5,194 nucleotides of DNA, taken from positions 1 to 5,194 of the forward strand of contig JASMKJ010000339.1 of assembly GCA_030749275.1 (NCBI GenBank), in the 5' to 3' direction. The position numbers and the translations under genes are program-made. The number at the start of each line of letters is the position of its first letter. Position 1 is the first letter of the stretch. Of the stretch, positions 1 through 5,194 are shown piece by piece. Below the pieces are notes generated by a model, which was not told the DNA's origin, made no database searches, and saw nothing but the letters and a program-made list of their open reading frames with translations. This DNA is from Acidimicrobiales bacterium. Its GTDB lineage: Bacteria > Actinomycetota > Acidimicrobiia > Acidimicrobiales > Poriferisodalaceae.

Positions 1-1038
1 CGCGAGGCGGATATCAGAAATGCGTGGGCCGGCAGGATCAGTGGATGCATGTTGGGAAAGCCAATCGAAATGATGTCCATGCGCAAAGGGCCCCAGAACC
101 TTAAAGACTATTTGGCTGCTGTTGAATCGCTTCCGCTAAGAGACTACGTACCCTTCGCTCCGGAGTTGGACGACCATGTGGAACATCCCGGTGCCTGTCG
201 TGGATCGATGTCGTATGCGATTCCAGACGATGACATCAACTACACCGTGATCTCATTGTTGTTGATTGAGGAATTCGGCCGCGATTTCACTACTGCCGAT
301 GTGGGGCGGATCTGGTTGCGGTATTTGCCTGGGGCAATGGTCTTCACCGCGGAGCGAGAGGCATACGCCAGACTCCTCACCGGTGCGGGGATGAGGTACC
401 CCTCTGGAGCCGAGCCAACGTTCGATCTCGCTGAATGCAGCGACAACCCTTACAACGAGTGGATAGGCGCTCAGATCAGGGCTGACCTCTACGGATGGAT
501 CAATCCAGGTGACCCTGAACAGGCCGCGGGTATGGCAGAACGCGACGCGTCATTGAGCCACCGTGGCGAAGGTGTGCATGGCGCGGTAGCAGTAGCGGTC
601 GCAGGAGCCTTAATCGGGGGTGGACTAGTCCCCGCAAAGGCCATAGAAGCCGCAGCTGGCTTCCTGCCTTCTAATTCGGAATGCGCAAAGGCCATATCGC
701 TTGGCCTATCCGAGGCCACAAACCCGAGCGCGGATCGTATCCATGCCGCATTTGAGGGCATGTCACCAGTACATACGGTCAACAACTTGGCACTAGTTAC
801 ATGGGGTCTGGCTAGAAATTCGAGCGACTTCAGTGCAACCGTCGGCGACACTGTTGCAGCCGGATGGGACACGGACTGCAATGGAGCCACGGTTGGCGGA
901 CTTTGGGGCCTCACTGGAGAGCAAATCCCAAGGGAATGGTTGACACCTTGGAACGGCAAGATCCGAACAAGCTTGAGCGGTATGTCTGACCTGACCTTGG
1001 ACGAGTTAACTGCAAGGACCTTGGCTCTCTTGGATTAG
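1..1038 (+). CDS. ADP-ribosylglycohydrolase family protein (5' end outside window)
   Basis: This is a member of the DraG/ARH family, binuclear-Mg enzymes that remove ADP-ribose from proteins or hydrolyse related ADP-ribosyl compounds, probably in the cytoplasm. The frame is open from base 1. The residues before the first ATG (base 49) read AWAGRISGCMLGKPIE, the conserved N-terminal motif of this family, so that ATG is internal and the true start lies left of the window. Of 345 visible residues, metal-site candidates are the acidic cluster PDDDINYT (about 75-82) and WDTDCNGATVGG (about 289-300), which carries the usual DTD motif. Other family signatures are NPYNEWIGAQIRADLYGW (about 149-166), RDASLSHRGEGVHG (about 181-194) and HTVNNLALV (about 258-266). 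The C-terminus is complete, ending in TAG. The gene converges on the PHP gene with a 4-base overlap. Family assignment is firm; the physiological substrate cannot be told from sequence. No dinitrogenase reductase or partner ADP-ribosyltransferase is seen in the window. Confidence 0.93.
   Translation, partial: READIRNAWAGRISGCMLGKPIEMMSMRKGPQNLKDYLAAVESLPLRDYVPFAPELDDHVEHPGACRGSMSYAIPDDDINYTVISLLLIEEFGRDFTTADVGRIWLRYLPGAMVFTAEREAYARLLTGAGMRYPSGAEPTFDLAECSDNPYNEWIGAQIRADLYGWINPGDPEQAAGMAERDASLSHRGEGVHGAVAVAVAGALIGGGLVPAKAIEAAAGFLPSNSECAKAISLGLSEATNPSADRIHAAFEGMSPVHTVNNLALVTWGLARNSSDFSATVGDTVAAGWDTDCNGATVGGLWGLTGEQIPREWLTPWNGKIRTSLSGMSDLTLDELTARTLALLD
1035..1038. other. Convergent stop-codon overlap
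   Basis: The bases TTAG carry the TAG stop of the plus-strand ADP-ribosylglycohydrolase gene and, on the other strand, the TAA stop of the PHP gene. There is no intergenic space, and I see no stem-loop followed by a T-run on either side. Any terminator would have to lie inside the opposite coding sequence. Confidence 0.9.
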
Positions 1039-1679
1039 GCGGGTGAAGCCGGTCGCATGGACACAGCTGTGAAGTTGCCGCCGTTTAGCGCATCTACCAA
1101 TGCGTCAATATCAGGGATTTCTTGATCGGGAAAGTTTGTGGCGCAGTAACCGATTCGACTGACGACGTGGCTATCGCTTCCGCCGAAACCCCTGTAGTTC
1201 AATTGTTCTGCCATTTCAAGAGACCATTCGTCTTCGCCAGGAATGGACCCGCCGTTGAGTACTTCTACGGTGTGAACGCCTGTGACAGTTCCTCGTTCTT
1301 CATAGTGGGCGAACAGCCCGACCCGCTTTCGACCCGGGTGGCACGGAGCAGCAAAGGCGCCGGCCTTGCTGCTTTCTTCTAAAACATGCTCAAGAGGAAG
1401 ACGCACGTCGGTGAAATCCAATGCCGCGAGCAAGTCTTCGTTAACGCCGAACACCAACACATGACCGAAATCGGTCTCGACTTCGCTTGCTTTCATGATG
1501 GCCAAGCCGTATTCATCTTCCAAATGCCGATAGTCAGACTCGTCATCAAACTGGCGGTGTTCTGTCAGGACGAAGCCGTCGAGCGGCAGTTCTTTTTTAC
1601 GGATCCATTTACAGTAGTTTTCTACTTTGGCTCGCCCGTCGTCAGACTTGATGGAGTGGGTGTGGAGGTCTAGCCGCAT
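1035..1679 (-). CDS. PHP-domain metal-dependent phosphoesterase
   Basis: This 214-residue protein belongs to the PHP (polymerase and histidinol phosphatase) superfamily, trinuclear-metal phosphoesterases. The motifs appear in order: HTHS at 6-9 (H6, H8), SDDG at 12-15, LTEH at 38-41 (the usual TDH with Asp replaced by Glu), SEVETDFGH at 65-73 (E66, H73), CHPGR at 113-117 (H114) and GGSDSH at 166-171 (D169, H171). All expected metal-ligand positions therefore look filled and the enzyme is probably active. It is a short stand-alone PHP domain with no polymerase, signal peptide or membrane segment. The ATG start sits 5 residues before the first HTH motif, as is usual. It lies 10 bases after the DUF35 stop, so it is probably the last gene of the acyl-CoA operon. 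No clear Shine-Dalgarno sequence precedes it, so translation may depend on readthrough from upstream. The substrate is unknown; nucleotide, sugar-phosphate or other phosphoesters are all possible. Confidence 0.9.
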   Translation of the reverse strand: MRLDLHTHSIKSDDGRAKVENYCKWIRKKELPLDGFVLTEHRQFDDESDYRHLEDEYGLAIMKASEVETDFGHVLVFGVNEDLLAALDFTDVRLPLEHVLEESSKAGAFAAPCHPGRKRVGLFAHYEERGTVTGVHTVEVLNGGSIPGEDEWSLEMAEQLNYRGFGGSDSHVVSRIGYCATNFPDQEIPDIDALVDALNGGNFTAVSMRPASPA

Positions 1680-1689
1680 ACTGCTGGTG

Positions 1690-2112
1690 TCAACTCAGTT
1701 GGAACACCGGGATGGAGAACGTTTCGCCATCGTCGCGTTCCTGCTCAACATATTTCGCTGTTACTCGCGCTCCGATAGCAACATCATCAGGGTCACAGTC
1801 GACTATTACTGTCAAAATCCGCGGTCCTTCATCCAGCGCCACATAGGCCATTACGTACGGGCAAGCTTGAGCAAATCCCCGCGCCTGGTTTTGCTCCGTG
1901 ATCGTGAACGTGTAAATCTCACCCTCACCGTTTCCGACGAAGTGTTCAAGGGGTTCGCTTTCGAGACAATGGGCGCACAACCCTCGAGGCCGATGTTGCA
2001 CCAGCGTGCATTTTCTACACCTCTGGAGCACCAATTCGTTTCGCCCGGTACCTTCCCAGTAGCCGCGCGTCTCCCAGCTCGCATAAGGAACCGGGTGGTC
2101 TATGGCATTCAT
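1690..2112 (-). CDS. DUF35 zinc-ribbon/OB-fold protein, partner of the thiolase-like protein
   Basis: This 140-residue protein has the two-part DUF35 architecture. An N-terminal rubredoxin-like zinc ribbon has ligands C32, C35, C46 and C49 (CRKC, then CAHC). An OB-fold follows from about residue 58, with PYVMAYVALDEGPRILT (about 85-101) as its most recognisable stretch. Such proteins form obligate complexes with SCP2-thiolase-like enzymes; the steroid-degradation aldolase Ltp2 with the ChsH2 DUF35 domain is the characterised case, where the DUF35 part helps bind the CoA substrate. Here the DUF35 protein is stand-alone and lacks the fused MaoC-like hydratase domain found in ChsH2. The ATG overlaps the TGA of the upstream thiolase-like gene (ATGA), which fits translational coupling and equal production of two subunits. 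A GGGGTGG stretch a few bases upstream could serve as ribosome binding site. Length is normal for the family (about 130-150 residues). Confidence 0.92.
   Translation of the reverse strand: MNAIDHPVPYASWETRGYWEGTGRNELVLQRCRKCTLVQHRPRGLCAHCLESEPLEHFVGNGEGEIYTFTITEQNQARGFAQACPYVMAYVALDEGPRILTVIVDCDPDDVAIGARVTAKYVEQERDDGETFSIPVFQLS
2109..2112 (-). other. ATGA stop/start overlap, thiolase-like to DUF35
   Basis: The TGA of the thiolase-like gene and the ATG of the DUF35 gene share bases on the minus strand. Such overlaps usually mean termination-reinitiation, which would keep the two predicted subunits at matched levels. Confidence 0.9.
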
Positions 2113-3281
2113 CTGTCCACCCCAAGGATCAGTGTCGCACCGCTGTGTTTGTCTCCAATGGTTCCGCCCGTACCGTGGGCCAACGCAACTTCAGGATTAG
2201 ATACTTGCCGCCCCTCGCATTCCTGGCGAAGCTGCTTAACCGCCTCAATCACCAAGAATATGCCGCGCATGCCTGGATGGTTGGAGGACAGACCACCACC
2301 ATCCGGGTTAACTGGCAATGATCCTCGAATGCTGATTCCGCCCCCCGATACGAAATCCCCGCCTTCGCCGAAACCACAAAAGCCCAAATTTTCGAGGGTG
2401 GCGAGAACCGTGATGGTGAAAGAGTCATAAATCATCGCCAGATCAACATCGGAACGGTCTAGCCCCGCCATATTGAAGGCTCGGTCACCTGACTGTTGCG
2501 CAGCGATTGTTATCAAATCGCTTCGTCCTACTCCCTGATGCTGAACCGCCTCGCCACACCCTAAGAGTCGGACGGGCGGCTTGGGTAAGTCTCTGGCACG
2601 TTCGAGTGATGTAAGCACTACGGCGCCGCCACCGTCGCTAATGATGCAGCAGTCCAGAAGGTGGAGTGGTCGGGAGATCATTCGGCTGCCAAGAACGTCA
2701 TCAACAGTGATCGGGGTCTTCATTTTCGCATTCGGGTTGAGGCCGGCGTGTCTGCGCATCGTTACAGCGACTTCAGCCAGCTGCTCACTGGTGGTGCCGT
2801 ATGTGGCCATGTGTAGATTCGCGTACATCGCGTAGCTACCAACTGTGGTCATGCCGTAAGGACTCGAGAATGCGGCGTCCGGGTTTTTTGACCCGCCCGA
2901 ACCCCCGGTACCTATGGCCATGGAGTTCGACGCTGCAGTCGATCCGTAGAGCACCAGAGCCACGTTGCAGAGACCTGCATGTATTGCTGCTGCGGCATGA
3001 GTTACATGTGCTACGAACGACGACCCACCGATGTTTGTGCCATCTAGATAGTCAGGTCGCAAGTCGAGGTACTCGGCCAAATCGACAATGCCCATCATGC
3101 CCATTGACATTGAGGCTCCAAAAAGACCATCGATATCAGCACGTTCCAAACCTGCGTCGTCAAGGGCACCCTTAGCGCATTCCGCCATGATTTGAAATTC
3201 TGTTTTGTTGGGCGAAAAGCGACTCGGGTGTTCATACACCCCGGCTATGGCAGTGTCCGTGGGAAAAGAATTGTCGCTCAC
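2109..3281 (-). CDS. SCP2-thiolase-like protein, probable retro-aldolase (Ltp2-type)
   Basis: This 390-residue protein has the thiolase fold of the SCP2/lipid-transfer subfamily. It has the usual length and the usual landmarks: an AECAKGALDDAGL helix (about 33-45), DGGGAVVLTS (about 216-225), AMIYDSFT (about 282-289) and SNHPGMRG (about 333-340). Neither catalytic cysteine of a true thiolase is present. The N-terminal nucleophile region reads NIGGSSFVAH (83-92), with Ser where Cys is expected. The C-terminal Cys-Gly region reads AHGTGG (368-373). The histidine of the HPxG motif remains (H335). This pattern, plus the adjacent DUF35 gene, matches enzymes related to Ltp2 that cleave beta-hydroxyacyl-CoA by a retro-aldol reaction and do not form a cysteine thioester. 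The start is GTG and overlaps the upstream hydrolase stop (GTGA); the stop overlaps the DUF35 start. Databases commonly name such proteins acetyl-CoA acetyltransferase, which is probably wrong in activity. The substrate is unknown; a steroid or branched side chain is a guess. Confidence 0.9.
   Translation of the reverse strand: MSDNSFPTDTAIAGVYEHPSRFSPNKTEFQIMAECAKGALDDAGLERADIDGLFGASMSMGMMGIVDLAEYLDLRPDYLDGTNIGGSSFVAHVTHAAAAIHAGLCNVALVLYGSTAASNSMAIGTGGSGGSKNPDAAFSSPYGMTTVGSYAMYANLHMATYGTTSEQLAEVAVTMRRHAGLNPNAKMKTPITVDDVLGSRMISRPLHLLDCCIISDGGGAVVLTSLERARDLPKPPVRLLGCGEAVQHQGVGRSDLITIAAQQSGDRAFNMAGLDRSDVDLAMIYDSFTITVLATLENLGFCGFGEGGDFVSGGGISIRGSLPVNPDGGGLSSNHPGMRGIFLVIEAVKQLRQECEGRQVSNPEVALAHGTGGTIGDKHSGATLILGVDR
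2117..2123 (-). promoter_or_regulatory. Possible ribosome binding site of the DUF35 gene
   Basis: The minus strand reads GGGGTGG followed by ACAG and then the ATG, a purine-rich Shine-Dalgarno-like stretch with short spacing. It is the best such match before any minus-strand start in the window and supports the ATG at 2110-2112 as the real start. Confidence 0.35.
3278..3281 (-). other. GTGA stop/start overlap, alpha/beta hydrolase to thiolase-like
   Basis: The TGA of the hydrolase-fold gene overlaps the GTG start of the thiolase-like gene. Only a weak TAGG lies upstream of the GTG, so translation of the aldolase candidate probably depends on translation of the hydrolase-fold protein. Confidence 0.85.
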
Positions 3282-4138
3282 GACGGTAAACCTAGGCTGC
3301 TAATAGTTCGATCGATCAAGGCGGCTAATGCCCGCGGCTGTTCAATTGCTCCGTGACGTCCGGCATCGGGGAGCACCTCAATCGAAGCGTCCGGAAGGTC
3401 GCGAGCTAGGGCCTCACTTGATTCGCGTGATGCCGGTTCACTGTGTTCACCTATCACAATCAATGTGGGGGTTCCGACATCACTTAAATCGGCTTCGGCG
3501 TTCCAGGCTCTTTGAGCTCTTCGCGCACCCAATGTTGCCCTCGGGTCAGTTTTAACCCATTGGGAAAAGGCTTCGCGGAGCATCTTTTCGTCAGGATCCG
3601 GGGCGTAGCCGCTTGTGTCGAAGTTCCGCCGGGCCTTGCCCGCAGTAATAAGTTCTAGTTCTGCGATCTCTTCCGTTAAGTCTGCGTCCGGTCCAACCGC
3701 CCCGATGCAGATAAGAGCATGCACCGTCATCTGTGGGCGTTGTGTGAGTTCCAATCCGACGGCGGCGCCGAGCCCTTCGCCGACCACCACTAAAGACTCG
3801 ACCGCCCATTCCCGGAGGAGATCTTCGGCGTGCTGTGCAAATTCCTCGATCGAACTGAGACTGTCAAGGGAACCGCTTCGACCGTGTCCAGGAAAATCGA
3901 AGCTGACGGGGGAATGTCCCGCCGCTGACGCGTCCATAACGGAGGCAAAGGAGTTGCCGTTAGCACCGGCATCATGCAAGAAGAGGATCGTCTGACCGCG
4001 TTCCAACGGGGGAGGGGATCCTGGGAGAGTTGTCTCCCCTCGATGGTGGACAAGGATCGCTGTCCCAGCAATTTCGAAATACTTGTCTGGCACGTAGCGA
4101 ACCGTATCGGACCAGAAGGAGTCCGGGCAGCGAATCAC
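3278..4138 (-). CDS. Alpha/beta-hydrolase-fold protein lacking the usual catalytic Ser and Asp
   Basis: This 286-residue protein has the alpha/beta-hydrolase fold: beta-strand and oxyanion-loop ILFLHDAG (51-58), DFPGHGRSG (81-89), a nucleophile-elbow strand VVVGEGLGAAVGLEL (117-131), a lid region (about 150-210), PTLIVIGEHSEP (224-235), and DAGRHGAIEQP (258-268). At the elbow, the normal G-x-S-x-G is GEGLG, so Gly122 replaces the nucleophile Ser. In the acid motif, GEHD is GEHS, so Ser233 stands where Asp is usual. His262 is present, although the usual AGH motif reads AGRH. No signal peptide or membrane segment is evident, so it is probably cytoplasmic. The chosen start is GTG at 4136-4138 with no good Shine-Dalgarno sequence. 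A second in-frame GTG at 4091-4093 (residue 16) is an alternative that loses only N-terminal residues outside the fold. It follows the dehydrogenase by 24 bases and overlaps the thiolase-like gene by GTGA. It may be a non-catalytic or altered-mechanism member; ester or CoA-thioester hydrolysis should not be assumed. Confidence 0.87.
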   Translation of the reverse strand: MIRCPDSFWSDTVRYVPDKYFEIAGTAILVHHRGETTLPGSPPPLERGQTILFLHDAGANGNSFASVMDASAAGHSPVSFDFPGHGRSGSLDSLSSIEEFAQHAEDLLREWAVESLVVVGEGLGAAVGLELTQRPQMTVHALICIGAVGPDADLTEEIAELELITAGKARRNFDTSGYAPDPDEKMLREAFSQWVKTDPRATLGARRAQRAWNAEADLSDVGTPTLIVIGEHSEPASRESSEALARDLPDASIEVLPDAGRHGAIEQPRALAALIDRTISSLGLPS

Positions 4139-4162
4139 AAAAGTTCTATGTCGATAAGACGA

Positions 4163-5194
4163 TCACTGGTTAGCGTTGAGGACCTCTCGAAACGAACGGC
4201 CCTTGTCGATTTCGGGTTCTTTGGGAAGCCCCAATATTCGCTCCCCAATAATGTTGCGTTGTATCTGGTCTGTCCCGCCGCCAATTGACGTGAAGTAGGC
4301 ATTCAACATTGAATACGTTGCGTCTGCCGCGTCGGCTGATGAGGACCCGGCCAACGTTGCTTCCGGGCCCAATATGTCGGCTTGCAACCGACCGGCATAA
4401 TGGAGCATACGCGACATTGCCAATTTGCCGAGCGAGACGATCGGTGTCATGGTCCCTTGCTCAATGGCTGCCTTTGCCCGCTGGTTATTCCATTCGTTGA
4501 GTACCCGCCAGGAGTGAAGCTTCATCAGGCGTTGCCGCAGTTGTGGGTCCCAATTCTTGCCTCGGCTTTGGGTAAGAGCCGTCAATGACAGATCCGGAAC
4601 CGGTGCTGGTGCTTCGCTACCGACATCACGGGCGCCCTGTAGCGGTTCCGATGTGTCCCTTTGTTGCGTTGCCCCCATCGCTGACCGTTCGTAAGCCAGG
4701 GCAGACGTCAAAACCCACCAACCCTCATTGAGGTCGCCCAGCATGTTTGCGTTCGGCACACGAGCTTCGGTGAGAAAGACTTCATTAAAACGCGAATCGC
4801 CAGTTGCCTGACGTAGTGGCCGAACCTCGATACCTTCCTGCTTCATGGGGATCAGGAAGAAGGACAAGCCCCGATGTTTAGGCTGATCAAGGTCGGTGCG
4901 AGCGATGAGAAACGCGTAGTCGGCGTGTCGGCCGCCTGACGTCCATACTTTTTGACCATTGATGATCCATTCGTCACCGTCGCGGACCGCGCTCGTTCGG
5001 ATACCGGCAAGGTCTGAGCCTGCTGACGGCTCGCTATATAACAAACACATTGCAATTTCGCCGAGCATCAGACCCCGAAGCACTTTTGCTTTCAGTTCGT
5101 CACTGGCATGCGATGCAATGGTTGCCGCCCAGAGGTTCACAACATCTTGACCCCAGCCCTGAACGCCCCGACCAAGAACAGAGTCATTTGACGC
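4163..5194 (-). CDS. Acyl-CoA dehydrogenase, FadE-like (N-terminus outside window)
   Basis: This FAD-dependent enzyme would make the alpha-beta double bond in an acyl-CoA, passing electrons to electron-transfer flavoprotein. The frame is open to the right edge; the residues before the first internal start (GTG at 5138-5140) include GRGVQGWGQD and continue the fold, so the true start is beyond base 5194. Numbering the 343 visible residues from the edge, the conserved blocks are LYSEPSAGSDLAG (about 52-64), WIINGQKVWTSGG (about 76-88), HRGLSFFLIPM (about 107-117), PLRQATGDSRFNEVF (about 126-140), ALAYERSAMG (about 165-174) and SIGGGTDQIQRNIIGERILGLP (about 303-324, given here only as a motif region). 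The medium-chain-type catalytic Glu (EGT) is GGT here. A Glu at about 169 (YER) sits where isovaleryl- and long-chain-type enzymes carry their base. A Pro/Ala/Ser-rich stretch at about 179-205 looks longer than usual. It is the first visible gene of the operon; substrate is unknown. Confidence 0.93.
   Translation of the reverse strand, partial: ASNDSVLGRGVQGWGQDVVNLWAATIASHASDELKAKVLRGLMLGEIAMCLLYSEPSAGSDLAGIRTSAVRDGDEWIINGQKVWTSGGRHADYAFLIARTDLDQPKHRGLSFFLIPMKQEGIEVRPLRQATGDSRFNEVFLTEARVPNANMLGDLNEGWWVLTSALAYERSAMGATQQRDTSEPLQGARDVGSEAPAPVPDLSLTALTQSRGKNWDPQLRQRLMKLHSWRVLNEWNNQRAKAAIEQGTMTPIVSLGKLAMSRMLHYAGRLQADILGPEATLAGSSSADAADATYSMLNAYFTSIGGGTDQIQRNIIGERILGLPKEPEIDKGRSFREVLNANQ

Noticed and set aside
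49..51. ATG at base 49 as the start of the ADP-ribosylglycohydrolase
   Set aside because: The 16 codons before it are in frame and encode the conserved AWxGRxxGCxLGKP motif, so the ATG is internal.
489..959. A 156-codon minus-strand open frame inside the ADP-ribosylglycohydrolase gene
   Set aside because: The plus-strand frame carries clear family motifs throughout this stretch; the antisense product is Ala/Pro/Ser-rich with no recognisable domain.
1627..2430. A 267-codon plus-strand open frame
   Set aside because: It lies antisense to the well-supported PHP start, DUF35 and thiolase-like genes, is rich in Arg/Pro/Ser with no recognisable domain, and its composition is what an antisense shadow gives.
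2801..3175. A 124-codon plus-strand open frame with several Cys and His residues
   Set aside because: It is antisense to the conserved N-terminal half of the thiolase-like protein; the Cys/His residues show no regular zinc-finger spacing.
2109..3281. Annotation as acetyl-CoA acetyltransferase
   Set aside because: Both active-site cysteines needed for thiolase chemistry are absent and a DUF35 partner is adjacent, which fits an aldolase-type homologue better.
5138..5140. GTG at 5138-5140 as the start of the acyl-CoA dehydrogenase
   Set aside because: The frame is open to the window edge and a start here would remove the N-terminal helical domain; the gene is simply cut by the window.

Overview
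The window is almost wholly coding. It reads as a piece of a moderately GC-rich (roughly mid-50s %, by eye) bacterial chromosome. The gene set is an acyl-CoA dehydrogenase, an SCP2-thiolase-like protein paired with a DUF35 zinc-ribbon/OB-fold partner, and frequent GTG starts. This is typical of Actinomycetota or of lipid- and steroid-degrading lineages such as uncultured Acidimicrobiia or Chloroflexota. That placement is an inference from gene content only. No tRNA, rRNA, mobile element, CRISPR array or clear rho-independent terminator is visible.

Layout: on the plus strand, bases 1-1038 hold the 3' part of an ADP-ribosylglycohydrolase family gene that enters from the left edge. Everything else is one tightly packed minus-strand run, transcribed from right to left. 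It starts with an acyl-CoA dehydrogenase cut by the right edge (4163-5194). After a 24-base gap comes an alpha/beta-hydrolase-fold protein (3278-4138). A GTGA overlap leads to an SCP2-thiolase-like protein (2109-3281), and an ATGA overlap leads to a DUF35 protein (1690-2112). After a 10-base gap comes a PHP-domain phosphoesterase (1035-1679). The PHP gene and the ADP-ribosylglycohydrolase gene converge and share 4 bases at their stop codons.

How the genes may work together: the acyl-CoA dehydrogenase would desaturate an acyl-CoA. A hydratase, not seen here, would add water. The thiolase-like/DUF35 pair would then cleave the beta-hydroxyacyl-CoA by a retro-aldol reaction, as in the Ltp2-ChsH2 steroid side-chain system. 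The aldolase reading rests on the loss of both catalytic thiolase cysteines. The alpha/beta-hydrolase protein, translationally coupled to the aldolase candidate, appears to have lost its nucleophile serine and catalytic acid. It may therefore be a pseudoenzyme or have an altered mechanism. The PHP protein keeps a full-looking metal-ligand set, but its substrate and link to the pathway are unknown.

The most unusual feature is this set of three neighbours with displaced or missing textbook catalytic residues: dehydrogenase, hydrolase and thiolase homologue. For the dehydrogenase and thiolase homologue, known subfamilies explain the change. For the hydrolase no such explanation is evident.
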